DNA from: Novosphingobium sp.
Lineage (GTDB): Bacteria > Pseudomonadota > Alphaproteobacteria > Sphingomonadales > Sphingomonadaceae
NCBI GenBank assembly: GCA_026400375.1
Contig: JAPLPG010000235.1
Span: 20,248 to 84,247, forward strand
Reading direction: 5' to 3'
DNA: 64,000 nt
Positions 49,601-58,399 of this stretch are shown piece after piece. The notes beneath the pieces were generated by a model, which saw nothing but the letters and a program-made list of their open reading frames with translations, did no database searches and was not told the DNA's origin. Both the position numbers and the translations under genes were made by a program. Numbering within the stretch: the stretch's first letter is position 1; each line of letters starts with the position of its first letter.

Positions 49601-50051
49601 GTTCCAGCCCGGCCGCGGGGCGCCTGCGTCGATCACCTTGCCCAATCTCGCCCCGCTGGAACAGCATGCCGATCCGGGCGTGCGCTACTTCTCGGGCATC
49701 GCCACCTATTCGACCGCGTTCACCCTGCCCAAGGCGGCAAAGCCGGGCCAGGCGCTGTGGCTCGATCTGGGCGATGTTGGCGAAATTGCCGAAGTGACCG
49801 TCAACGGCAGGCCTGCGGGCAGCGTCTGGCACAAGCCGTTTCGCGTGGACATCTCCGGCACCGCCCAGCGCGGACGCAACACGCTGCAGGTGCGCGTGGC
49901 CAACCTCTGGGTCAATCGCCTGATCGGTGATGCCCAGCCGGATGCGCAGAAGATCACCTTCACAACCGTCCCGACCTACCGCCCCGACGCCCCGCTGCGT
50001 CCTTCGGGCATTGCCGGGCCGGTCGTGATCGAGGCTGCCGGCAGGCCGTGA
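46632..50051 (+). CDS. exported alpha-L-rhamnosidase-like glycosyl hydrolase (GH106 type)
   Basis: FQDPPSEARPRVWWHWMNGNVTKDGIAKDLAWMKRVGIGGLQNFD...; signal peptide; rhamnose operon context; C-terminal beta-sandwich-like end. Confidence 0.88.
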   Translation: MTIRRGLMAATILATTMSLAPAALARNAAPSSASCSASSSPPASATAAADTLAQQFQDPPSEARPRVWWHWMNGNVTKDGIAKDLAWMKRVGIGGLQNFDANLDTPQVVDKRLVYMTPEWKDAFRFAATEADRLGLELAIAASPGWSETGGPWVKPEDGMKKLVWSERTVAGGKPVRGALPPLPQVVGPFQTAPLVENMPGQSVKAGPQPNASGEVAVLAVRVAEPALPAPAFTLGDGTKLNATGLADADLRSAVKVPLNSGLAGAMMVRFPRAVTVRSLRLFLPGVKLPFRGVPIKATLEVREGAGWRAVTDIPLGGVPTTRTFPATTGQEFRLALADSSNRGNLDMLNAAPGAVSINFFDTGPMTSVNVADFQLVADARVDRAEEKAGYDTVLDYHALASGDGDAGGATPNPDAVIDLTNRVRPDGSLDWTPPKGSDWRIMRFGWSLTGKTNHPAPPEATGLEVDKLDGAAVRRYLEHYLGMYREAVGPDLIGKRGVQALLTDSIEVGNANWTAAMEAEFAARRGYALRPWLPVLAGTVIGSPAQSDRFLFDFRATLAELIADKHYGTVANVAHEQGLKVYGEALEDKRPMLGDDLAMRAHADVPMAALWTFADQGKLRTTLLGDMRGAASVAHVYGKPYVAAESMTSVNAPWDFAPSNLKKVIDLEFASGINRPVIHTSVHQPSDDKQPGLSLAIFGQYFNRHEAWAELAKPWVDYLARTSLMLQQGRNVADVAWFIGEDSPVTALYAEKAPANLPTAHAWDFVNAAMLASALSNDGTEVVSSGGAHYRAIYLGGTSQAMTLPTLERLAALVRGGATLIGEKPRATPSNADDMARFAALADALWAGAAGKGRVIATQTIDAGLQQAGIAPDFTLSGAANGDVLFVHRKLADGEAWFLNNRRQAPLAGEARFRVTGLQPELWRAETGKAEPLSYRIEGGQTVVPLSLLPEDAVFVVFRKPATATASAVTVAAPVLSTVAKLDGAWTVAFQPGRGAPASITLPNLAPLEQHADPGVRYFSGIATYSTAFTLPKAAKPGQALWLDLGDVGEIAEVTVNGRPAGSVWHKPFRVDISGTAQRGRNTLQVRVANLWVNRLIGDAQPDAQKITFTTVPTYRPDAPLRPSGIAGPVVIEAAGRP

Positions 50052-50094
50052 TGCGGCTTGAGCAACGTCCACCCCATCGGCTACCACGGCGGGG

Positions 50095-51006
50095 ATGACC
50101 GCGCCCCCGTACCGCAACCGCATCGATCCCCGCGCCGCCGCGGTGTTCTGGCGCGTGTGCGAGACCGGGTCGATCAGTGCGGCGGCGCGGGCGCTGAACC
50201 TGTCGCAGCCTTCCGTGTCGAACACCGTGGCACTGCTCGAACAGCGGCTCGGCGCCACGCTGTTCACGCGTTCACGCAATGGCATTGTCCTGACGCGCGA
50301 GGGTGAGGCGCTGCGCGACCGGGCCGAAGCCATGGTCAACCTGCTGGAAAGCGCCGCGATCGAGGTGGATCACGCCGCGCGCGCCATCGCCGGGCCGCTG
50401 AAAGTCGGCGGTACGCCCGGTGCGCTGGTCAGCCTGCTGCCACGGGCCGTGGCGCGGCTCGAACAGAAAGTCGGCCACTTCGCGCTGAGCGTGGTCGAAC
50501 GGCCCGATGCCGAACTGGCCGACCTGCTGCGCACCGGCGCACTCGATCTGGCAGTGCTGACCACCGAGATCGTCGAATGCCCGCCCGATCTGGTCGAGGT
50601 CACCCTCGCCCGCGATCCCTTTGGCCTGATCGTCGGCCGCGCCCACGATGCCCTGGCCGAAAGGGTTTCGCTGCGCGATCTGACCGCGCTGCCATGGGTT
50701 CTGCCCGCCGCGCAAGGTGCGTTCCGGCGGCAGGTCGATGCACTGTTCCTCAATGCCGGGGTGCCGGTCCCGCAAAACGTGATCCGCTGCGATTCGCTGC
50801 TGACCACCAAGGCCATCGTGCGTGAAACCGATCGCATCACCGTCCTGCCGCGCACCGTGGCCGGAACCGAACTGTCGATCGGCAAGCTGCGCGCCATCAC
50901 CATTGTCGAGGCCGCCTTCGAACGCAGCATCGGCGTGCGCTATCTGGCCGATCGCAAGCTGCCGGTCCTGGCGCGCGCCTTGCTGGAAGTTCTGTCCGAG
51001 GCATAG
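50095..51006 (+). CDS. LysR family transcriptional regulator
   Basis: FWRVCETGSISAAARALNLSQPSVSNTVALLEQRLGATLFTRSRNGIVLTREGEAL. Confidence 0.93.
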   Translation: MTAPPYRNRIDPRAAAVFWRVCETGSISAAARALNLSQPSVSNTVALLEQRLGATLFTRSRNGIVLTREGEALRDRAEAMVNLLESAAIEVDHAARAIAGPLKVGGTPGALVSLLPRAVARLEQKVGHFALSVVERPDAELADLLRTGALDLAVLTTEIVECPPDLVEVTLARDPFGLIVGRAHDALAERVSLRDLTALPWVLPAAQGAFRRQVDALFLNAGVPVPQNVIRCDSLLTTKAIVRETDRITVLPRTVAGTELSIGKLRAITIVEAAFERSIGVRYLADRKLPVLARALLEVLSEA

Positions 51007-51102
51007 GCTCAGGCTATCGATCCCCCCGAAATTGCTATTTTGGCAAAAGACGCCAAGTCTGTAGCCGGAGCCAAAGCAAAGCAAAGCCTTGGGGGATAGA
51101 GC

Positions 51103-52461
51103 ATGTTTGATCGCCGCACGCTGTTGGCCAGGGGCATCGCCGGAGGAATCGTGTCCGGGCTCGCTTCCGGCGCAATGCTCTCATCCGGCGCGGCGCTTGC
51201 CCCAAAGCCGCGCCGCGCGCCTGCCAGTCCCGCCTTTCCGGCCGGCTTCCTGTGGGGCGCATCCACCGCGCCGCATCAGATCGAAGGCAACAACACCGCG
51301 TCCGATCTGTGGTTCATCGAACATCAGCAGCCGACCATCTTTGCCGAACCTTCGGGCGATGCGGCAAACAGCCTGCTGCTGTGGGAACGCGATCTGGATC
51401 TGGCCAAGGCCATCGGGCTCAATTGCTATCGCTTCGGTGTGGAATGGGCGCGAATCGAACCGGAAAAGGGCCAGTTCAGCCGCGCGATGCTCGATCACTA
51501 TCGCCGCGTGATCGAAGGCTGTCACGCGCGCGGACTCGCCCCGGTCGTCACTTACAGCCACTTTTCCGCGCCCCGCTGGTTCAGCGCGCAGGGCGGCTGG
51601 ACCAATCCTGAAAGCGCCGGGCTTTTCGCGCGATACTGCACCCGCGTCACCCAGGCGCTGGGCGATGCGATCCGGTCGGTGATCACGCTCAACGAACCCA
51701 ACATCCTGCTGATCCTGAAGCCGATGCTGCCCCTGCCGGTGTGGGACATGCAGAAGCGCACCAACGAGGCCGCCGCGCGCCGTCTTGGCGTAGACCGATT
51801 CGTCTGCGCCAACGTGGCCGGGATCGAGGATCTGCCCGCGCTGCAACAGGGCCTGCTCGCCGCCCATGCCGCCGCGCGCGCCGCGATCAAGGCGGAACGC
51901 GCCGCGCTGCCGGTGGGCGTCTCGCTTGCCATGCTCGATGATCAGGCGGTGGGGAAAGGATCGATCCGGGATCGCGTGCGTGGCGAACTCTATGGCGCAT
52001 GGCTCGATCTGGCCAAGGGCGATGATTTCATCGGCGTGCAGAACTATGAGCGGGCGATGTGGGACAGCAAGGGCCGTGTCCCGCCACCGCCGGGTGGCGC
52101 GGTCAACTGGTCGGGCGGGGAAGTCTGGCCCGGGTCGCTGGCAGGGGCGGTGCGCCATGCCCATGCGGTCACCGGACGCCCGGTGCTGGTCTCGGAACAT
52201 GGCGTGGGAACCGATGCCGATGCGGTGCGCGCCGCGTTCATTCCGGCCGCGCTCGCCGGATTGAAGCAGGTGATCGATGATGGCGTGCCGGTGCTCGGCT
52301 ATTGCCACTGGTCGCTGATCGACAATTTCGAATGGATCTTCGGCTACAAGCCCAAATTCGGCCTCGCCAGCGTCGATCCGGTGACCTTCGTGCGCACGCC
52401 AAAGCCCAGCGCTGCGGTCTATGGCGCTATTGCCCGGGCCAACGCGCTTACAGCGTCCTGA
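51103..52461 (+). CDS. GH1-family glycosidase with Tat-like signal
   Basis: FPAGFLWGASTAPHQIEGNN, NCYRFGVEWARIEPEKG, TLNEPN and LVSEHGVGT motifs; MFDRRTLLARG N-terminus. Confidence 0.85.
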   Translation: MFDRRTLLARGIAGGIVSGLASGAMLSSGAALAPKPRRAPASPAFPAGFLWGASTAPHQIEGNNTASDLWFIEHQQPTIFAEPSGDAANSLLLWERDLDLAKAIGLNCYRFGVEWARIEPEKGQFSRAMLDHYRRVIEGCHARGLAPVVTYSHFSAPRWFSAQGGWTNPESAGLFARYCTRVTQALGDAIRSVITLNEPNILLILKPMLPLPVWDMQKRTNEAAARRLGVDRFVCANVAGIEDLPALQQGLLAAHAAARAAIKAERAALPVGVSLAMLDDQAVGKGSIRDRVRGELYGAWLDLAKGDDFIGVQNYERAMWDSKGRVPPPPGGAVNWSGGEVWPGSLAGAVRHAHAVTGRPVLVSEHGVGTDADAVRAAFIPAALAGLKQVIDDGVPVLGYCHWSLIDNFEWIFGYKPKFGLASVDPVTFVRTPKPSAAVYGAIARANALTAS

Positions 52462-53311
52462 TGAAGCGCACGATCTCGTCGGTCAGGCGGTGGTCGGCGC
52501 TGCCGATGTGCATGGCCAGCGAATAGTGGTTGTGGCCGGGCACGATCGTGCCTGTCGGCATCGTGCCATGGGCGGCCAGCCGATCGCGCATCAGGCCGAG
52601 GAACTCGGCCTGGAAGCGCGGCGGATCGAACTGCGCACAGGCCACGAACAGCGGGATCGCGGTCTGCGCCACCGCATCGCGCGGCATGCGTTGCGGATAA
52701 AGCGCATCCGGCCCGTAATAAGGCTCGTCCCGCTCATCCAGCGGGGTATGGCCGTACAGGCCGGACAGCAGCACCGCGCCTGCCAGGGGCAGGTCGGGCC
52801 GCAAACGCAGCGCCGTGGCAATGTGGACCGCCCCGGCAGAGGTGCCCACCACCACGATGCGGGCAGGATCGCCGCCATGGGCAGCGGCATGGGCGCGCAG
52901 CCACTCCACCGCCAGCACCACGTCTTCGCCGCCTTCGGGCCAGCGGGCATCGGGCAGCAGCCGGTAATTCATGGCGGCCCCAAGGAATCCGGCCTGCGCC
53001 ATCGCGCGCGCCACGTTGGCGCCGCCCGTCTTGTCGCCCACCCGGAACCCGCCGCCGTGCACGAACAGGACGATCGGCAATCGCTCCGCCGTGGCCGTGC
53101 GATAGAGGTCCAGCTGCTGCCGCTCGTGCTGGCCATAGGCGCAATCTGCCGCCAGCACGGGCACGCGCGCGGCCAGCGCGGCATGGTCCGGGGCATAGAG
53201 CGCGCGGCAGGTTGCGACCACCTCGGGTCCCAGCGCGGTGCCCATGGCGGCGATGGCCGCAACGGCGGGATCGGCGGGATCGGCAGGGACCGGTCTGGCC
53301 GTGGTCATCAC
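52448..53311 (-). CDS. alpha/beta hydrolase (esterase/HSL-like)
   Basis: LFVHGGGFRVGDKTGG and VVVGTSAGAVHIA nucleophile elbow. Confidence 0.88.
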   Translation of the reverse strand: MMTTARPVPADPADPAVAAIAAMGTALGPEVVATCRALYAPDHAALAARVPVLAADCAYGQHERQQLDLYRTATAERLPIVLFVHGGGFRVGDKTGGANVARAMAQAGFLGAAMNYRLLPDARWPEGGEDVVLAVEWLRAHAAAHGGDPARIVVVGTSAGAVHIATALRLRPDLPLAGAVLLSGLYGHTPLDERDEPYYGPDALYPQRMPRDAVAQTAIPLFVACAQFDPPRFQAEFLGLMRDRLAAHGTMPTGTIVPGHNHYSLAMHIGSADHRLTDEIVRFIRTL

Positions 53312-54141
53312 GCCTCGTCGATGACCGGGTTGGCGAGGGTGCCGATGGCGCCCAGCGAGATTTCGCAGATGTCGCCGGCTTTCATGTAGAGCGGGGGATT
53401 GCGCTTGTCGCCGACGCCGCCGGGGGTGCCGGTGACGATGACGTCGCCGGGGGCGAGCGGGGTGAAGGTGGAGCAGTATTCGATGACGAAGGCGATGTCC
53501 CAGATCATGTCGGAGATCGGCTGGTCCTGCACCAGTTGGCCGTTGAGGCGGGTCTGCACGCGCTGGCTGCCAAGATCGGCCACGGCATCGCGCGGGATCA
53601 GCGCGGGGCCGAATGCGCCGGTGCCGGGAAAGGTCTTGCCCGGGGTGAACTGGATGTTGTGGCGCTGCCAGTCGCGCACCGAGCCATCGTTGAACACCGA
53701 ATAGCCGGCAATGTGCTCGTGCGCCTTGTCGCGCGCAATGCGGCGGCCGCCCATGCCGATGACCACGGCGAGTTCGCCTTCGTAATCGAAGCGGGTGGTC
53801 TCGCGCGGGCGCACCAGCGGCTCGCCATGGGCGATCAGGCTGTCGGCCCAGCGGGTGAAGATCGCCGGATAGTCCTTCTGGTCACGGCCGGTCTCGGCGA
53901 CGTGGGTGGCGTAGTTGAGCCCGACGCACAGGATCTTGCCCGGATCGGGCACCACCGGCAGCAGCTTCACCTCGGCACGGGCCAGCGTGCCGGTTGCCAC
54001 GAGCGCGGCCAGATCGCCGTCCAGCACATGGCGCAGCCAGGCATCCTGCCCCGGCGTGCCAAGATCGTGGACGGTCTCGCCATCGAGGCGGCCGAAGCTG
54101 GCGGTGCCGTCGGGGCGGCGGAAGCTGATGTACTGCGTCAT
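53308..54141 (-). CDS. fumarylacetoacetate hydrolase family protein
   Basis: ILCVGLNYATHVAETGRD, DYEGELAVVIG and DVIVTGTPGGVGDKRNPPLYMKAGD. Confidence 0.92.
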   Translation of the reverse strand: MTQYISFRRPDGTASFGRLDGETVHDLGTPGQDAWLRHVLDGDLAALVATGTLARAEVKLLPVVPDPGKILCVGLNYATHVAETGRDQKDYPAIFTRWADSLIAHGEPLVRPRETTRFDYEGELAVVIGMGGRRIARDKAHEHIAGYSVFNDGSVRDWQRHNIQFTPGKTFPGTGAFGPALIPRDAVADLGSQRVQTRLNGQLVQDQPISDMIWDIAFVIEYCSTFTPLAPGDVIVTGTPGGVGDKRNPPLYMKAGDICEISLGAIGTLANPVIDEA

Positions 54142-54232
54142 TCTCGTGTCTCCCCCGGGCCGTGCCGCCGCCCTGCCGCCATGCGCTCGGGCAAGGAGCG
54201 CGGCGGCCGATGCGCCGACAAAGGCCCGTCGA

Positions 54233-55141
54233 TCAAAGTGCAAGCTCTTGGGCGTCCCAGTCGCGGCGGCAGCGGAAGCGTTCCTCGGCCACGCGCAATC
54301 CGGCAAAGTCCTTGTCGGAAACGCCCCACTGGTCAATCCGCTGTTCGGGCCAGGTCCAGTCATCCGGTTCGCCGGTGCGGTAGTCTGCCGGGACCTTCTC
54401 CACCGGCGTCGAATATTCGATCACCGGGCCGAACGGGGCGATGTAATAGGCATAGACGTTGTCGCCCGGCCCGTGGCGTCCCGGACCCCACGCTGGCGCA
54501 AAGCCATGGTCGCGCATCCAGCCGATGCCGCGCATCACCGCATCGAGATCGTCCATCTCGAAGGCCACGTGGTTGAGGCTGGCAAAGCCGGCGCGGGCAA
54601 AGGCGGTGGAATGGTGGCTGTCGTTGCAGCGCACGAAGACCATGCCCTTGGTGCGGTCCGATACGCGAAAGTCCAGCACGTCCTCCACCGCAGCCCCCAG
54701 CAGTTCGGCATCGGCGGAATTGAACACCACGTGCGTCAGCTTGACCGGGGCCACGCGCTTGCTGGCCTTGGTGAAGCCGTCGATCGGCGCAACTTCGGAT
54801 GCGCCTGCCAGGAAGCGCAGGATCGTGCCTTCGGGCAGTTCGACGAGCAGTCCGGCACCGTCACCCGGATCGGCCGAGGTCACAGGCTTTGCCGCCCAGC
54901 CGCGTTCGGCCACCTTGCGCGTGATCGCGGCCAGTTCCGCAGCGGAGCAGGTGAAGGTGGTCGAGCGCACGAACTCCTCGTCCGACTGTTCGAACGCCAC
55001 GAGGTAGGGGAAGCTGCCGGTGCCGCGCAGATACTGCGTCGTGCCCCGGACAGCGGCCGGGAACAGCCCCCAGACATCGACCATCCACGCTGCGGCGCCA
55101 GCCGGATCGGGCAGGGCCAGTTCGATGCTGCGCAGCTTCAC
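54233..55141 (-). CDS. VOC-family ring-cleavage dioxygenase-like protein
   Basis: Two-module glyoxalase/VOC pattern (KLRSIELALPDPAGAAAWMVDVWG; KLTHVVFNSAD; LNHVAFEMDDLDAVMRG; PFGPVIEYST). GTG start overlaps upstream stop. Confidence 0.82.
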   Translation of the reverse strand: MKLRSIELALPDPAGAAAWMVDVWGLFPAAVRGTTQYLRGTGSFPYLVAFEQSDEEFVRSTTFTCSAAELAAITRKVAERGWAAKPVTSADPGDGAGLLVELPEGTILRFLAGASEVAPIDGFTKASKRVAPVKLTHVVFNSADAELLGAAVEDVLDFRVSDRTKGMVFVRCNDSHHSTAFARAGFASLNHVAFEMDDLDAVMRGIGWMRDHGFAPAWGPGRHGPGDNVYAYYIAPFGPVIEYSTPVEKVPADYRTGEPDDWTWPEQRIDQWGVSDKDFAGLRVAEERFRCRRDWDAQELAL

Positions 55142-55566
55142 GCGCCTGCCTCCGGTGCGAACCCGGCGGCCTTGATCCCGGCAAAGGCGCAGGCCTCGTC
55201 GCAGTCGCCGGTGTCGCCGCTCACGCCCACGGCGCCGACGATCGCGCCACTGTCCCGGATCACCACGCCGCCTGGCGAAAAGGCGATGTTGCCGCCCACG
55301 GTCACGCTCAGCCCCTGGTAGAACGCCGGGTTGCCCTTGGCACGCTCGGCGGTCGCGCGGGTATCGCTGCCCAGGCCGATCGCGCCCACCGCCTTGGCGC
55401 GGGCGATGTCGTGGCGGAAGATGGTTGCGCCATCCTCGCGGGCAAAGGCCACCGGATGGCCGCCTGCATCGAGCACGACCACCGCCAGCGGCTTTGCCTC
55501 GCGGCGGCGCGCTTCGGCCAGCGCCGTGGCGATGATCGTCTGGGCCCGGGCAAGTGTCACGCTCAT
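55138..55566 (-). CDS. GlcG/HbpS family haem-binding-like protein
   Basis: AVVVLDAGGHPVAFAREDGA...VGGNIAFSPGGVVIRDSGAIVGAVGVSGDTGDCDEACA. Confidence 0.85.
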   Translation of the reverse strand: MSVTLARAQTIIATALAEARRREAKPLAVVVLDAGGHPVAFAREDGATIFRHDIARAKAVGAIGLGSDTRATAERAKGNPAFYQGLSVTVGGNIAFSPGGVVIRDSGAIVGAVGVSGDTGDCDEACAFAGIKAAGFAPEAGA

Positions 55567-57089
55567 GCTGCAATCTCCTGGCGCAGACCCAGCAAGCGGT
55601 CTCGCGCGGCGACAAGGTCTGTGGCACTTCCCGTGCCGAAAACATAGTGGTCGGGCCGCACCAGCACGGCCTCGGCGCGGTGGGCGTCAAGCCACGCCGC
55701 CACCGCCCCGCCATCGGGCAGATCGCCGGCCACGATGCCGCCGTCTGTCCCGGCGCTGCGCACGAACAGGCGCCAGCCTTGCCCGGTCAGGTCATCCAGC
55801 CTGCGCCCGTCGTCCAGCACCGGCTGCACGAAGCGCACCCCGGCGCCAGGCGTGCCGGATACGACAAGGCCCGCGGAAATCGCGGGGATCAGGTCCGCCG
55901 CCGTCTCGCCCGCCTTCTGTGCGGCGGCCTTGCGGATGGTCGCATCGCGCACCGCCGCCCTGGCCGGATCAAGCTCGCAGATATAGCGGCCTGCCGCCAC
56001 CGCCGCGCCGATCACCCCGCGCACGTGCGGATCGCGTTCGGGCTGGTAGGTGGCAAGGATCGCCTCGTCCGCGCCGTCATTGACGATTGCGGCCATCTTC
56101 CAGGCAAGGTTCGCCACATCGCGCAGGCCATGGCACATGCCCTGGCCGAAGAACGGCGGCGTCTGGTGCGCGGCATCGCCCGCCAGGAACACCCGGCCCA
56201 CCTGCCACTGCTCGGCCACCAGACCGTGAAAGCGATAGGTGGCGGCGCGCACGATCGTGTGGGGAACATCCTTCATCCACGCGCCGACAAGCGCGGCGAC
56301 GTTATCGGGCTGCATCATCACCGCATCGTCTTCACCGGGCAGCAGCATGAACTCCCAGCGGCGATGGTTGCGCCGCCCCGGCACCACGGTGGCCGGGCGG
56401 GCAGGATCGCACATCATCACCGACAGGCGCTGCAGATCGGCGCCTTCGGGCACGCCGGCAAGGGGCGGGAAGGTGACCGGGCCTTCGACTTCGGCATCGA
56501 CCACCAGCCACGGTTCCTCGAAATCCAGATCGTCGAGCGTGACGCCCAGCGCCTTGCGCACCGGGCTGCGCGAACCGTCCGCCGCGATCACCCAGCGCGC
56601 ATCCAGGTGCTGCTCTGTGCGCTCCAGGTGCATCTTGGTGTCGTTCAGGAAATAGTGCACCCGGACATGGGTATCATGCTGTTCCAGCGCGGAAAACTCG
56701 GCCCCGGTGAGCAGTTCTATGCCGTTGTTGGCGTCAAACGCCGCGCGCAGGTGGGCTTCGAACTCGGGCTGGTAGAAGAAGTAATCGTTGGCCCACCCGA
56801 ACGGGCGCGGCTTGCCCACCGTGCCCATGTAGCGGATCACGCCATGATCGGCGCCGACGTGCAGATGCCCGTCAGTCGCGATCATGTCGGGCAGGACGCG
56901 GTCGATCACGCCCGCGCTCTGGAACAGGCGCATCATCTCGTGATCGAGGTGCACCGCGCGGGGCAGCGGGTAGTGGTCGGTCTCCTTCTCCAGAACCACC
57001 ACCGAAAGCCCCTGCCGGGCCAGCAGGTTGGCGGCCATCGCGCCGACCGGGCCACAACCGATCACGGCAACATCGAACATCGCGGGCAT
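55563..57089 (-). CDS. FAD-dependent aromatic monooxygenase (MhpA-like)
   Basis: DVAVIGCGPVGAMAANLLARQGLSVVVLEKE; VFLAGDAAHQTPPFFGQGMCHGLRDVANLAWK. Confidence 0.9.
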   Translation of the reverse strand: MPAMFDVAVIGCGPVGAMAANLLARQGLSVVVLEKETDHYPLPRAVHLDHEMMRLFQSAGVIDRVLPDMIATDGHLHVGADHGVIRYMGTVGKPRPFGWANDYFFYQPEFEAHLRAAFDANNGIELLTGAEFSALEQHDTHVRVHYFLNDTKMHLERTEQHLDARWVIAADGSRSPVRKALGVTLDDLDFEEPWLVVDAEVEGPVTFPPLAGVPEGADLQRLSVMMCDPARPATVVPGRRNHRRWEFMLLPGEDDAVMMQPDNVAALVGAWMKDVPHTIVRAATYRFHGLVAEQWQVGRVFLAGDAAHQTPPFFGQGMCHGLRDVANLAWKMAAIVNDGADEAILATYQPERDPHVRGVIGAAVAAGRYICELDPARAAVRDATIRKAAAQKAGETAADLIPAISAGLVVSGTPGAGVRFVQPVLDDGRRLDDLTGQGWRLFVRSAGTDGGIVAGDLPDGGAVAAWLDAHRAEAVLVRPDHYVFGTGSATDLVAARDRLLGLRQEIAA

Positions 57090-58318
57090 CAGGCGGCAGC
57101 TCCCTCGGGAGCCTTGTGCAGCGCGCCGCCCTTCATGATCATCGCGATGCGGTTCTTGTCCTGCAGGATCGCGACGTCCTGCGTCGGATCGCCGTCGACC
57201 AGCAGCAGGTCGGCGAGCCAGCCGGCCTGCACCCGGCCTACCTTGAGCCCCATCAGTTCGCCGCCCAGCGCGGTTGCGGCGGTCAGCGCCTCGGCAGGGG
57301 TATAGCCGAAGTGGTCGACGAAGATCTGCAGGTCGCGGGCGTTGCGGCCATTGGGATTGAACGGAAAGCCATAGTCGCCGCCGATCAGGATGCGCATGCC
57401 GCGGGCCTTGAGCGCAGGCACCAGCTTGCTCTCCAGCGCCATGCGCTCGGCCGCGCTGGCCTTCATGTGGCTCATGTCGATGTGCGGCGGCGGCGTGGCT
57501 TCGAGCGCGGCGATCGAGACGCCGGGCGAGGGGGCGTAGAAGGTCTTGTCCCTGGCCGCGATCATCGCGTCGGCGGCGGCTTCATCGGCATAGGAGGCGT
57601 GGTAGATGATCCGCGCCCCGGCCTTCAGCGCCAGGTCGATGGCCTTGGGGTAATAGGCATGCGTGGCGATCCACAGACCCGCCGCGCGCGCCGCCTCGCC
57701 CGCCGCTGCCATCTCCTCGTCGGTATAGAGCACGTCCTGCGCCGAGCCGGGCTTGAGCGCGTCTTCGCCCGAGACGACGAGCTTGAGCGAGCCGACGCCC
57801 TGGTCCTTGCAATAGGCCACGAAGCTGCGGATCGCGTCCGGCCCGCGCCCGTTGAACACATCGCCGGTATCGACCCCTTCGGCGCCTTCGGGGCTGCGCT
57901 CCAGCGTCGATGGCACAAGCCGCGGACCGGGCGTCTCACCCGCCTCGATCGCACGCGCCAGCTCCACCTCGACGCCATCGCCCAGCGCGCCTGCCGAATA
58001 GGCGCTGGTGAACCCGTGATCGAGCAACACCCGCGCATTGCGCCACGCAGCAACCTTCAGCTCGTCGGCAGGCAGGATGAACTGGTGATAGATCTTCTCG
58101 ACCGAGGAACCCCACGTCAGATGCGCATGCGATTCGACCATGCCCGGCATCAGGATGCGGCCATCGCCATCGATCACCACATCGGCGTCTTGCGCGCCCG
58201 GTGCCGATCCGGCGGGCATGATTGCGGCGATCCGGTCACCTTCGACCAGCACGCTGTGCGCACCTTCAAGCAGGCTTTCGCCATCAAAGATCCTGACGTT
58301 GCGTATCAGCGTTGCCAT
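57089..58318 (-). CDS. metal-dependent amidohydrolase family protein
   Basis: GRILMPGMVESHAHLTWG; ILIGGDYGFPFNPNGRNARDLQIFVDHFGYTPAEALTAATALGGELMGL. Confidence 0.88.
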   Translation of the reverse strand: MATLIRNVRIFDGESLLEGAHSVLVEGDRIAAIMPAGSAPGAQDADVVIDGDGRILMPGMVESHAHLTWGSSVEKIYHQFILPADELKVAAWRNARVLLDHGFTSAYSAGALGDGVEVELARAIEAGETPGPRLVPSTLERSPEGAEGVDTGDVFNGRGPDAIRSFVAYCKDQGVGSLKLVVSGEDALKPGSAQDVLYTDEEMAAAGEAARAAGLWIATHAYYPKAIDLALKAGARIIYHASYADEAAADAMIAARDKTFYAPSPGVSIAALEATPPPHIDMSHMKASAAERMALESKLVPALKARGMRILIGGDYGFPFNPNGRNARDLQIFVDHFGYTPAEALTAATALGGELMGLKVGRVQAGWLADLLLVDGDPTQDVAILQDKNRIAMIMKGGALHKAPEGAAA

Positions 58319-58399
58319 GTATCACTCCGGCTGGATGATGGTGCGGCACCGTAGCAACGATACCGCAGCGGGGCAGCCCGATGCCGCCCCGCCACTGTT

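Noticed and set aside
50058-50094. Alternative upstream start for LysR region ORFs in other frames
   Set aside because: The HTH motif is intact from 50095 and the competing frames are Arg-rich artefacts.
46743-50339. 1198 aa antisense ORF opposite the rhamnosidase gene
   Set aside because: High-GC shadow ORF; composition rich in R/G/H/Q, no recognisable domain, fully opposite a confident CDS.
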